DNA of 33,670 nt, from NCBI GenBank assembly GCA_016870275.1, contig VGBZ01000027.1, positions 1 through 33,670 on the forward strand, written 5' to 3'. The DNA is from Actinomycetota bacterium. Lineage in GTDB: Bacteria; Actinomycetota; Acidimicrobiia; Acidimicrobiales; Microtrichaceae. This document shows, in pieces, positions 1 through 7,070 of the stretch (the stretch's first letter is position 1; every line of letters starts with the position of its first letter). Below the pieces are notes generated by a model. That model saw only the letters and a program-made list of their open reading frames with translations. It searched no databases and was not told the DNA's origin. The translations under genes and the position numbers were made by a program.

Positions 1-162
1 GACGCATGAGCGGTACAAGTTCGATCTTGTACGGAGGTGCGGGTCGGTGGTCTGGCGGTACAAGTTCGATCTTGTACGTGTGGTTCGTTTCAGACGCATG
101 AGCGGTACAAGTTCGATCTTGTACGTTTGGTTCGTTTCAGACGCATGAGCGGTACAAGTTCG
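1..162. repeat. Tandem palindromic repeats, about 47-bp period
   Basis: The palindrome GTACAAG-N6-CTTGTAC, with spacer TTCGAT, is complete at 13-32, 58-77 and 105-124. Only its left half remains at 152-158. Start-to-start spacing is 45, 47 and 47 bp. The flank GACGCATGAGCG precedes copies 1, 3 and 4, and TGGTTCGTTTCA lies between copies 2-3 and 3-4, so whole units have been duplicated. Each unit could form a 7-bp stem with a 6-base loop. No gene is visible here. The array may continue left of the window. Its role is unknown: regulator-binding array, REP-like element or transcript hairpins are all possible. Confidence 0.85.
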
Positions 163-170
163 CAGGGGTG

Positions 171-200
171 GGTAGTCGGGGGTAGTCGGGGGTAGTCGGG
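171..200. repeat. Three perfect copies of a 10-bp direct repeat
   Basis: GGTAGTCGGG occurs three times back to back, immediately after the truncated palindromic repeat and about 30 bp before the predicted rex -10 box. It is G-rich on the plus strand. A simple slippage repeat is the most economical reading. Confidence 0.85.
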
Positions 201-230
201 TGGGTTTCGACGGTGTGGAGGGAGTCGCGT

Positions 231-236
231 TACCGT
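231..236 (+). promoter_or_regulatory. Predicted -10 box of rex (leaderless)
   Basis: TACCGT fits the actinobacterial TANNNT -10 pattern. The A of the ATG at 243 lies exactly 7 nt after its last T, which is where transcription would begin, so the mRNA is predicted to start at the start codon. The same geometry recurs at other genes in this window. No convincing -35 box is seen; TTCGAC at 206-211 is the nearest weak candidate. Confidence 0.5.
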
Positions 237-242
237 CAGGCG

Positions 243-989
243 ATGGTGAGCGACGGTCCGCGCCGGGCAGTTCCTGATGCTGCTGTAGCTCGTCTGCCCG
301 TCTATCACCGGTGCCTCCTCGACCTCGACGCCAGGGGCCGGGAGACGGTGTCCTCCGAACAGCTCGCCGAGCTCGCCGGAGTGAACGCCGCCATGGTTCG
401 CAAGGACCTGTCGTTGTTCGGGACCTACGGAACCCGGGGAGTGGGCTACCACGTCGCCGATCTGATCGTGGATCTCCGACGGGAACTCGGCCTCACGTCG
501 AGCTGGCCGTGTGTGATCGTCGGAGCGGGCAACCTGGGTTCTGCACTCGCAGCGTTCGGCGGCTTCGCCGAGCGTGGCTTCGAGGTGGTCGGAGTGGTCG
601 ACATCGACCCGCAGCGCATCGGTCAACGGATCGCCTCGCTCGTGGTGGCCCACCAGAACGACCTCGACCGGATCGTGGCCGACCACGTGGTGCTGATCGG
701 GGTGATCGCAGTTCCTCCGGGAGCTGCCCAGGATGCCGCCGATCGGCTGGTGGCCAGCGGGGTGCGTTCGCTCCTCAACTTCGCTCCGACGGTCATCGAC
801 GTTCCCGACGACGTCGGTGTCCGCAACGTCGACCTGGCGGTGGAGCTGCAGATCCTGGCGTTCCACGAGGGCCGTCGCGACGCCACACCGGCTGATGCGG
901 TGTCGCCGACCGACGATGAGGTCGAATCGCTGGCTGGCGCAGCGGTCGGTGTGGCCACAGATGCGCTGGAGGAATCGGCGACCGCCTGA
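243..989 (+). CDS. rex: Redox-sensing transcriptional repressor Rex
   Basis: Rex is a cytoplasmic dimeric repressor that binds DNA when NADH/NAD+ is low and is released by NADH. The protein (248 aa) has the N-terminal winged helix (about residues 13-80), with the family pattern around V-R-K-D-L-S and G-x-R-G-V-G-Y, then a Rossmann fold with GAGNLG near residue 93 and the conserved swapped C-terminal helix region (L-N-F-A-P ... V-D-L-A-x-E-L-Q). The ATG at 243 is preferred because it sits 7 nt after a -10-like TACCGT; a GTG at 213 in the same frame would add 10 residues. It heads the tetrapyrrole operon, as in Streptomyces where rex-hemACD is a known Rex-regulated operon. The final 30 residues are an acidic, poorly conserved-looking tail. 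Confidence 0.95.
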   Translation: MVSDGPRRAVPDAAVARLPVYHRCLLDLDARGRETVSSEQLAELAGVNAAMVRKDLSLFGTYGTRGVGYHVADLIVDLRRELGLTSSWPCVIVGAGNLGSALAAFGGFAERGFEVVGVVDIDPQRIGQRIASLVVAHQNDLDRIVADHVVLIGVIAVPPGAAQDAADRLVASGVRSLLNFAPTVIDVPDDVGVRNVDLAVELQILAFHEGRRDATPADAVSPTDDEVESLAGAAVGVATDALEESATA

Positions 990-1003
990 GCGTCGCCGGG
1001 CCC

Positions 1004-1651
1004 GTGCTGTTGGACCTCGACGTCCGTGGCTGGCCGTGTCTGGTCGTCGGTGCCGGTCCCATCGGCACCCGTCGGGCGTTGCGCCTCGCTGCCGCTGGAG
1101 CCCGGGTCGTGGTCGTCGCCCCGGAGGCCACCGACGACGTCGAGACTGCTCACGCCGAGGGTCGACTCGTGTGGTTCGCTCGCCCGTTCGAAGACGCTGA
1201 TGCCGCCGAGGTTCGCCTGCTCGTCACTGCGAGCGGATCCCCGACGGTCGACGATGCTGCTGCGGCGGCGGTTCCCTCGGGTGCGCTCGTGTCCCGGTCC
1301 GGCGATGCGGCCCGCACCGACGTGGCGTTCCCGGCGGTGGCGGTCGAGGACGGGATCGTGGTGACCGTCGCCACACCGGATCGGGTCCCGGGGTTGTCCC
1401 GCTGGTACGCGGAGCGTCTCGCCGGGGCGGTCGACGACCTCGCTGGGCTCGACTCCGCCGGGCGGGTCCTCCTCGCCGGACTCCTCGCCGAGGTACGTGC
1501 CGGTCTGCCCGAGCGTTCCGCGCCGGGCGGCGTAGATTGGATCTTGGGTCTAGATCGAAGCATGCTGGACCCGATCCTTTTGGATCTCGTCCGTCGTGGC
1601 CTTCGGGCCGAAGCGAAGGAGCGCCTGCTGGCGTGTCTGTCGTCGTCGTAG
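1004..1651 (+). CDS. Precorrin-2 dehydrogenase / sirohydrochlorin ferrochelatase-like protein (Met8/CysG N-terminal type)
   Basis: This family oxidises precorrin-2 to sirohydrochlorin with NAD+, and some members insert Fe2+ to give siroheme. The protein is 215 aa. It opens with a Rossmann NAD-binding motif, VVGAGPIG at about residues 14-21, followed by a G-A-R-V-V-V-V-A-P strand and the L-L-V-T-A-S-G segment typical of the family. The C-terminal third is the helical dimerisation region (P-G-L-S-R-W-Y-A-E-R-L). The GTG at 1004 is 14 nt after the rex stop. The 3' end overlaps hemA by 19 nt. The SUMT domain that makes precorrin-2 is encoded three genes downstream, so the context fits siroheme synthesis. 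Whether it has ferrochelatase activity cannot be told from the sequence. Confidence 0.85.
   Translation: MLLDLDVRGWPCLVVGAGPIGTRRALRLAAAGARVVVVAPEATDDVETAHAEGRLVWFARPFEDADAAEVRLLVTASGSPTVDDAAAAAVPSGALVSRSGDAARTDVAFPAVAVEDGIVVTVATPDRVPGLSRWYAERLAGAVDDLAGLDSAGRVLLAGLLAEVRAGLPERSAPGGVDWILGLDRSMLDPILLDLVRRGLRAEAKERLLACLSSS
1616..1621 (+). promoter_or_regulatory. Ribosome binding site that fixes the hemA start
   Basis: AAGGAG lies 11 nt before the GTG at 1633, inside the end of the preceding gene. It supports 1633 as the hemA start instead of in-frame starts further upstream (for example 1537), which would add about 32 residues unlike the family. Confidence 0.6.
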
Positions 1652-3015
1652 GAGCGAACCACCGCTCAGCCCCGCTCGACCTGCTCGAGCTGATGACCGT
1701 CGATCGTTCGAACCTGCCCAAGGCGCTCTCGGCCCTCGCTGGAGCCGAGCACATCTCCGAGTCGGTGATCCTCTCCACCTGCAACCGGACCGAGGTCTAC
1801 CTCGTCGCCGAGAAGTTCCACGGAGCGTTCGACGAGGCCCGCAACTTCTTCTCCGACCTGACGTTCCTGCCCCCTGAGCGCTTCTCGGATGCGCTCTACG
1901 TCCACCACGACGCCGACGCCGTGCGGCATCTCTTCGAGGTGGCTGCCGGCCTCGACTCAGCCGTGCCGGGCGAACACGAGGTGCTCGGGCAACTGCGGTT
2001 GGCCTGGGATGTCGCCCGTGAAGAGGGCATCTGCGGACGACAGCTGAACTCGCTGTTCCGCCACGCAGTGGAGGTCGGCAAGCGGGCCCGGACCGAGACG
2101 GCGATTGCCCAGGGTGTGACGTCGGTGCCACAGGCCGCCGTGGTGCTCGCTGCCGAAGCGCTCGGCACGCTGCAGGGTCGTGACGTCCTGCTGGTCGGGG
2201 CCGGGTCCATGGGTCGGTCGGTCGGCGGGTTCCTGCTCGACGCGGACGTGCGATCCCTCACCGTGGTCAACCGGAGCGTCGACGCCGCCGCTGCTCTCGT
2301 GGCCAGCCTCGAAACCGAGGAGCCGACCCGTGGCACGAGCCCCGCAGCGTGCCGGGCGGACAACCTCAGTGCGCTCGAGGATCTGCTCGCAGAGGTCGAG
2401 GTGGTGGTGACGGCCACCAGCTCCCCCCGGGCAGTCGTGACCGTCGAGATGATCGAGCGCAGCCGGGCCGCCGCCAGCGCGGACCTCGTGGTGGTGGACA
2501 TCGGGCTCCCTCGTGATGTGGAGCCGGCCTCCGGCGACCTTCCCGGGGTGACCCTCCTCGATCTGCATTCCGTGACGGCGCTCACCGACTTGAGCCTCGC
2601 CGAACGCCACCGTGAGGTGTCTGCGGTGCGCCGGATCGTCGCCGAGGAGGTCGAGCGCTTCGCCGCAGTGGCCCGGGCCCGAGAGTTCGATCCGGTCGTG
2701 CGGGCCCTCCGTGATCACTTCGAGTCGATCCGTTCCGAGGAGGTCGGTCGCACCGCCAACCGTCTGACACCGGAGCAGTTCGAGTTCGTCGACGGCGTCA
2801 CCCGGGCGATCCTCGCCAAGCTGCTCCACGAACCGACCGTCAGCCTCAAGCGCACTGCTGGCACGTCGCTCGGCGATCGCCTCGCCGAGTCGGTCAGGGA
2901 CCTCTTCGGCCTCGGAGCGGACGCTTCGGTGACCCCTGCCGCTGCGGCCGCCCCCGACGCTGACGGCGATTCCGGCCCGGACGATTCACACAGCGGCCCC
3001 GCGCAGCCGAGCTGA
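1633..3015 (+). CDS. hemA: Glutamyl-tRNA reductase
   Basis: HemA reduces glutamyl-tRNA(Glu) to glutamate-1-semialdehyde with NADPH, the first committed step of the C5 tetrapyrrole pathway. The protein is 460 aa from the GTG at 1633. The N-terminal V-V-G-A-N-H-R-S-A-P motif begins the catalytic domain, and the nucleophilic cysteine is Cys50 in S-T-C-N-R-T-E-V-Y, exactly where the family has it. The G-E-H-E-V-L-G-Q segment follows. The NADPH Rossmann motif VLLVGAGSMG is near residues 185-195 and the C-terminal helical dimerisation domain follows. The last 30 or so residues are an Ala/Asp/Pro-rich tail beyond the usual end. It overlaps the upstream gene by 19 nt and hemC starts 6 nt after its stop, so translation is probably coupled. 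Confidence 0.96.
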   Translation: MSVVVVGANHRSAPLDLLELMTVDRSNLPKALSALAGAEHISESVILSTCNRTEVYLVAEKFHGAFDEARNFFSDLTFLPPERFSDALYVHHDADAVRHLFEVAAGLDSAVPGEHEVLGQLRLAWDVAREEGICGRQLNSLFRHAVEVGKRARTETAIAQGVTSVPQAAVVLAAEALGTLQGRDVLLVGAGSMGRSVGGFLLDADVRSLTVVNRSVDAAAALVASLETEEPTRGTSPAACRADNLSALEDLLAEVEVVVTATSSPRAVVTVEMIERSRAAASADLVVVDIGLPRDVEPASGDLPGVTLLDLHSVTALTDLSLAERHREVSAVRRIVAEEVERFAAVARAREFDPVVRALRDHFESIRSEEVGRTANRLTPEQFEFVDGVTRAILAKLLHEPTVSLKRTAGTSLGDRLAESVRDLFGLGADASVTPAAAAAPDADGDSGPDDSHSGPAQPS

Positions 3016-3021
3016 GGGGTC

Positions 3022-3939
3022 GTGGGGGGACACGCCCTGCGGATCGCCACCCGGTCCTCGCCGCTGGCGCTCATCCAGGCCGAACTGGTCGCTGGTCTGC
3101 TCCGCAACGCTCACCCCGACCTCGACGTCACCACCGTCCCCCTCGTGACGGAGGGTGATCGCCGCACCGATGTTCCACTGAGTGAGCTCGGTGGAAAGGG
3201 TGTCTTTGCCACCGAGGTCCAGGCTGCGGTCATCAGCGGCTGGGCCGACGTTGCGGTCCACTCCGCCAAGGACCTCCCGGCGCTGACACCCCCGGAGCTC
3301 GTGATCGGCGCAGTCCCCGAACGCACCGAGGCCCGCGACGCCCTCATCGGTGGTGCCCTCTCGACCCTGCCGACTGGTGCGGTCGTGGCGACGGGTTCCC
3401 GTCGTCGGCAGGTGCAACTCGCCCATCTGCGCGGCGACCTGCGCTTCGTGGACCTGCGCGGCAACATGGCGACCCGCCTCGATCAGGTCGGACGTGACGG
3501 CGTGGCAGCGGTCGTCGTGGCGGTCGCCGCTCTCGACCGGCTCGGATGGCAGGAGCGCCTCGGGGCGAACGAGTCCGAGGTGCTGAGCGTCACCGACATG
3601 GTTCCCCAGGTCGGTCAGGGTGCGCTCGCTGTGGAGTGCCGGGCCGACGACGCCACCACCCGCGGCCTGCTCGCCGATGTCGAGCACGGCCCCACCCGCC
3701 GGTGCGTCGATGCCGAACGGGCGTTCCTGTGCGAACTCGGTGGGGACTGCGATCTACCGGCCGGGGCGCACGCCGGTATCGACGGCGCCGGGCTCAGGAT
3801 CCGGGCGGTCCTGGCACCGGGGGAGTGGCCCACGCATCCCGTCCCGATCGCCCGTGTGGAGTTGAGCGGCACGGACCCGGTGGCGCTGGGGCGTTCGGCG
3901 GCGATCGACCTGCGCTCGGCACTCGGGGAGCTCGCGTGA
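3022..3939 (+). CDS. hemC: Hydroxymethylbilane synthase (porphobilinogen deaminase)
   Basis: HemC joins four porphobilinogens into hydroxymethylbilane, using a covalently held dipyrromethane cofactor. The 305-aa protein shows R-I-A-T-R-S-S-P-L-A-L near the N terminus, catalytic Asp84 in H-S-A-K-D-L-P, the G-S-R-R-R-Q substrate-binding segment near residue 125, and L-R-G-N-M-x-T-R-L near 145. The cofactor cysteine is Cys243 in G-G-D-C-D-L-P-A-G-A, with Asp in place of a more usual Gly just before it. The GTG at 3022 starts 6 nt after hemA stops. The stop codon is shared as GTGA with the next gene. Confidence 0.96.
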   Translation: MGGHALRIATRSSPLALIQAELVAGLLRNAHPDLDVTTVPLVTEGDRRTDVPLSELGGKGVFATEVQAAVISGWADVAVHSAKDLPALTPPELVIGAVPERTEARDALIGGALSTLPTGAVVATGSRRRQVQLAHLRGDLRFVDLRGNMATRLDQVGRDGVAAVVVAVAALDRLGWQERLGANESEVLSVTDMVPQVGQGALAVECRADDATTRGLLADVEHGPTRRCVDAERAFLCELGGDCDLPAGAHAGIDGAGLRIRAVLAPGEWPTHPVPIARVELSGTDPVALGRSAAIDLRSALGELA

Positions 3940-5399
3940 CGGTGTACCTCGTGGGTGCCGGTCCGGGGGACCCCGGTCTCATCACCGTTCGTGGCGCTGA
4001 GGTGCTCGCGACCGCCGACGTGGTCGTCCACGACCGGCTGGCTCCCGTTGAACTTCTCGACCTTGTTCCCGCACGGGCGGAGCGGGTCGACGTGGGCAAG
4101 TCTCCGCGTCACCCCACCATGACCCAGGATGAGATCAACGACCTGCTCGTCGACCGTGGCCGGGCCGGACTCGAGGTCGTGCGACTCAAGGGAGGCGATC
4201 CGTACGTGTTCGCCCGGGGCGCCGAGGAGGCCGGTGCGCTCGCTGCGGCCGGCGTCGCGTACGAGGTCATCCCCGGCGTGTCGGCGGCGTTCGCCGTGCC
4301 TGCATCTGCGGGCATCCCGGTCACCATGCGGAACCTGTCGACGAGCGTCACCGTGGTCACCGGTCACGAGGACCCGTCCAAGCCCGAACCGCAGGTCGAC
4401 TGGGAGGCGCTCGGGCGAGTCGGTGGCACGATCGTGATCCTCATGGGGGTCACGCACCTCCGGACCATCACCGATCGTCTGATCGCCGGTGGTCTCGCCC
4501 CGGACACGCCGGCTGCTGCGGTGACGTGGGGGACCCGGCCCGATCAGCGGACGATCCGAGCCACGCTCGCCACGCTCGCCGACGAGCGGCCCGATGCGCC
4601 GGCGACCGTCGTGGTGGGAGCGGTGGCGGCACAGTCACTCGACTGGTTCGAACAACGGCCGCTGTTCGGCCGCACCGTCGTGGTCACACGATCGCGCTCG
4701 CAGGCGTCGGAGCTGGCACAGGAACTCCGTCGAGTCGGCGCCGCTGTGGTCGAGGCTCCCGTCATCTCGATCACCGATCCGCTCGACGACGGCGCTGCGC
4801 TCGATGCGGCCCTCGCCGACGTCGGCCGCTACGACTGGCTCGTGCTCACCTCGCCCAACGGTGCGCAGCGGGTGTGGGACCGTCTCAGCGACGCTCGTCA
4901 ACTCGTCGGGGTCGCTGTGGCGGCGATCGGACCGGGCACCGCCCGCGTGCTGGCCGACCGGGGGATCGTCGCCGATCTCGTCCCCGAACGATTCGTGGCG
5001 GAGTCGCTGCTCGAGGCCTTCCCCGCTCCGCCGGCCGGTGGCGGACGGATCCTCCTCGCCCGTGCGGCCGAGGCCCGTGACGTCCTTCCCGACGGACTGC
5101 GGGCGGCGGGTTGGGACGTCGATGTGGTGCCCGCCTACCGGACGGTCGCCGCCGAGCACGACCCGGCGGTGCTCGATGCCGTCCGCTCTGCCGACGTGGT
5201 GACCTTCACGAGTTCCTCCACCGTCGACCGGTTCGTTGCGGCGTTCGGAATCGAGTCGGTCCCGCCCGTGGTGGCGTGCATCGGTCCGATCACTGCGGCC
5301 ACCGCTGTCGGCCACGGGGTGTCGGTCGATGTCGAGGCGGAGCGCCACACGATCGAGGGTCTCGTGGACGCCTTGTGTGACTGGGCGGCGAAGAGGTGA
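3936..5399 (+). CDS. cobA-hemD: Fused uroporphyrinogen-III C-methyltransferase / uroporphyrinogen-III synthase
   Basis: This is a two-domain enzyme of 487 aa. Residues about 1-240 are a SAM-dependent uroporphyrinogen-III methyltransferase (SUMT), with V-Y-L-V-G-A-G-P-G-D-P-G-L at the start, G-D-P-Y-V-F-A-R-G near residue 87 and V-I-P-G-V-S-A-A near 110. It makes precorrin-2 for siroheme and cobalamin. Residues about 245-487 are HemD, which cyclises hydroxymethylbilane to uroporphyrinogen III (start G-R-T-V-V-V-T-R-S; later F-T-S-S-S-T-V and C-I-G-P-I-T). The GTG at 3936 overlaps the hemC stop as GTGA; the open frame runs further upstream, but inside hemC and without family similarity. The fusion is common in actinobacteria and Gram-positives. 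Confidence 0.94.
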   Translation: MTVYLVGAGPGDPGLITVRGAEVLATADVVVHDRLAPVELLDLVPARAERVDVGKSPRHPTMTQDEINDLLVDRGRAGLEVVRLKGGDPYVFARGAEEAGALAAAGVAYEVIPGVSAAFAVPASAGIPVTMRNLSTSVTVVTGHEDPSKPEPQVDWEALGRVGGTIVILMGVTHLRTITDRLIAGGLAPDTPAAAVTWGTRPDQRTIRATLATLADERPDAPATVVVGAVAAQSLDWFEQRPLFGRTVVVTRSRSQASELAQELRRVGAAVVEAPVISITDPLDDGAALDAALADVGRYDWLVLTSPNGAQRVWDRLSDARQLVGVAVAAIGPGTARVLADRGIVADLVPERFVAESLLEAFPAPPAGGGRILLARAAEARDVLPDGLRAAGWDVDVVPAYRTVAAEHDPAVLDAVRSADVVTFTSSSTVDRFVAAFGIESVPPVVACIGPITAATAVGHGVSVDVEAERHTIEGLVDALCDWAAKR

Positions 5400-6079
5400 G
5401 CGAACTGCGTGCGGTCGTGTTCGACTTCGACGGGCTCGTTCTCGACACGGAGCTCTGCGAGTACTCCACGACGGCGGCGATCTTCGCCGACCGTGGCGTC
5501 GAGCTCCCGCTCGAGTTGTGGAGGACGTTCATCGGCACGACCGATCATCCGCACTGGGCCGACATCCTGGAGGCGAAGCTCGGCCACACCATCGATCGCG
5601 CCGAACTCGTTCCTCGGCGTCGGCTCGCGAACTGGCAGTGCGCCCGTGGCCTCGAGCCGCTCCCAGGTGTGATCGAACTGATGGACGGACTCGCCGCAGC
5701 GGGCATCCCCATTGCCGTGGCGTCGTCGTCGCCTGCTGACTGGGTGGTGGCACACCTGAGCGAGCGCAACCTCATCGACCGTTTCGTGACGGTGTGCAGC
5801 GGCGATGAGGTGCGCCGCACCAAACCCGATCCGGCGCTGTACCGGTTGGCCGTCGAGCGACTCGGCGTCCCAGCTGCTGGCGCAGTGGCCATCGAGGACT
5901 CGGTTCACGGGGTGGCGGCGGCCAGGGCTGCTGGTCTGACGGCGGTGGCGGTTCCGAGTGAGCTCACCTCGGGCATGGACTTCTCCGCTGCGGACCTGGT
6001 GGTCACATCGTGTGAGGCGCTCGACGTCGCCGTGCTCGTCGAGTTGCTCGCTGGGCTCGCCGATGGCAACGGGCCGTAG
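5396..6079 (+). CDS. HAD-superfamily phosphatase, beta-phosphoglucomutase-like
   Basis: A 227-aa soluble HAD hydrolase with all four motifs: motif I F-D-F-D-G-L-V-L-D-T (nucleophile Asp10, acid/base Asp12), motif II V-A-S-S-S, motif III lysine in R-R-T-K-P-D-P, and motif IV I-E-D-S-V-H-G. A helical cap follows motif I, as in the subfamily containing beta-phosphoglucomutase and phosphoglycolate phosphatase. The substrate cannot be read from the sequence. It is tightly placed in the hem operon: its GTG overlaps the cobA-hemD stop as GTGA. Its TAG stop doubles as the start of the predicted hemB -10 box. Confidence 0.88.
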   Translation: MSELRAVVFDFDGLVLDTELCEYSTTAAIFADRGVELPLELWRTFIGTTDHPHWADILEAKLGHTIDRAELVPRRRLANWQCARGLEPLPGVIELMDGLAAAGIPIAVASSSPADWVVAHLSERNLIDRFVTVCSGDEVRRTKPDPALYRLAVERLGVPAAGAVAIEDSVHGVAAARAAGLTAVAVPSELTSGMDFSAADLVVTSCEALDVAVLVELLAGLADGNGP

Positions 6080-6082
6080 GCT
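6077..6082 (+). promoter_or_regulatory. Predicted internal -10 box before hemB
   Basis: TAGGCT matches TANNNT and lies 8 nt before the GTG at 6090; its first three bases are the stop codon of the HAD gene. No Shine-Dalgarno sequence precedes the GTG, which fits a leaderless transcript. This would let hemB-hemL be transcribed separately from the upstream rex-hem genes. Confidence 0.4.
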
Positions 6083-6089
6083 CAACCCC

Positions 6090-7070
6090 GTGGATCTCCC
6101 GGTTCGTCGTCCCCGTCGCCTGCGGCGCACGCCGGCGTTACGTCGCCTGGTCGCCGAGACCCGTCTCGGAGTGGACGACCTCGTCGCACCATTGTTTGTC
6201 CGGGAGGGGATCGGTGAGCCGGTTCCGGTTCCGTCGCTGCCCGGCGTCGTCCAGCACTCACGGTCATCGTTGCTCGCCGAGGTCGGTGAACTCGTCGATC
6301 TGGGGATCCCCGCCGTGATCCTCTTCGGGGTGCCCGAGCGCAAGGACGCCGTCGGCTCGGGTGCGTCCGATCCCGACGGTGTGGTCCAGGTGGCGTTGCG
6401 TGATCTGCGTGACCGGTTCGCCGACGATGTCGTGCTCATCGCTGATCTCTGTGTCGACGAGTACACCGATCACGGTCACTGCGGCGTCCTCGACGACCGT
6501 GGCTGCGTCGACAACGACGCCACGCTCGAGCGCTACGCCGAGGTCGCCGTGGCCCAGGCCGGTGCCGGTGCCGACGTGTGCGCACCCTCCGGGATGATGG
6601 ACGGGCAGGTCTGCGCCATCCGTCGGGCGCTCGACGGGACCGGTGCCACCGACGTGGCGATCCTCGCCTACGCCGCCAAGTACGCCTCGGCGCTCTACGG
6701 TCCGTTCCGGGATGCTGTCGACGTGGAGATCGCAGATGGTGGCGATCGCCGCGCCTATCAGCAGGACTACGCCAACGTGCGGGAGTCGCTCGAGGAACTC
6801 CGACTCGACCTGGCCGAGGGCGCCGACGCCCTCATGGTGAAGCCGGCGCTCACCTATCTCGACGTGTTGAGCCGGGCCCGGCAGATGGTGGACGTTCCCC
6901 TTGCCGCCTACCACGTCTCCGGTGAGTATGCGATGGTCCACGCAGCGGCGGAGCGAGGGTGGATCGACGGCGACGCCGTGGCGCTCGAGCAGATCACCGC
7001 TGTGGTGCGCGCCGGCGCCGACTTCGTGCTCACCTACTTCGCCCGCTCGCTCGCGGAACGACTGCAGTGA
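6090..7070 (+). CDS. hemB: Delta-aminolevulinic acid dehydratase (porphobilinogen synthase)
   Basis: HemB condenses two 5-aminolevulinates into porphobilinogen. The 326-aa protein begins V-R-R-P-R-R-L-R-R as in the family and carries the two Schiff-base lysines: Lys197 in A-Y-A-A-K-Y-A-S and Lys251 in L-M-V-K-P-A-L. The metal-site segment reads D-L-C-V-D-E-Y-T-D-H-G-H-C-G: Cys121 and Cys131 are kept, but the middle cysteine of the zinc site of E. coli-type enzymes is Asp123, so the metal requirement is uncertain. The GTG at 6090 is chosen because of the -10 box 8 nt upstream; an ATG at 6063 in the same frame would overlap the HAD gene and add 9 residues. The stop overlaps the hemL start as GTGA. 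Confidence 0.95.
   Translation: MDLPVRRPRRLRRTPALRRLVAETRLGVDDLVAPLFVREGIGEPVPVPSLPGVVQHSRSSLLAEVGELVDLGIPAVILFGVPERKDAVGSGASDPDGVVQVALRDLRDRFADDVVLIADLCVDEYTDHGHCGVLDDRGCVDNDATLERYAEVAVAQAGAGADVCAPSGMMDGQVCAIRRALDGTGATDVAILAYAAKYASALYGPFRDAVDVEIADGGDRRAYQQDYANVRESLEELRLDLAEGADALMVKPALTYLDVLSRARQMVDVPLAAYHVSGEYAMVHAAAERGWIDGDAVALEQITAVVRAGADFVLTYFARSLAERLQ

Noticed and set aside
1-162. CRISPR-like array of repeats with regular spacing
   Set aside because: The sequences between palindromes are themselves repeated instead of unique, there are only four units, and no cas gene is in the window.
1-162. Rex operators for autoregulation of rex
   Set aside because: The palindrome is GTACAAG-N6-CTTGTAC, which does not fit TTGTGAA-N4-TTCACAA.
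3546-3935. Upstream extension of the cobA-hemD open frame
   Set aside because: It lies in hemC, is Arg/Pro-rich, and the SUMT family start is at 3936.
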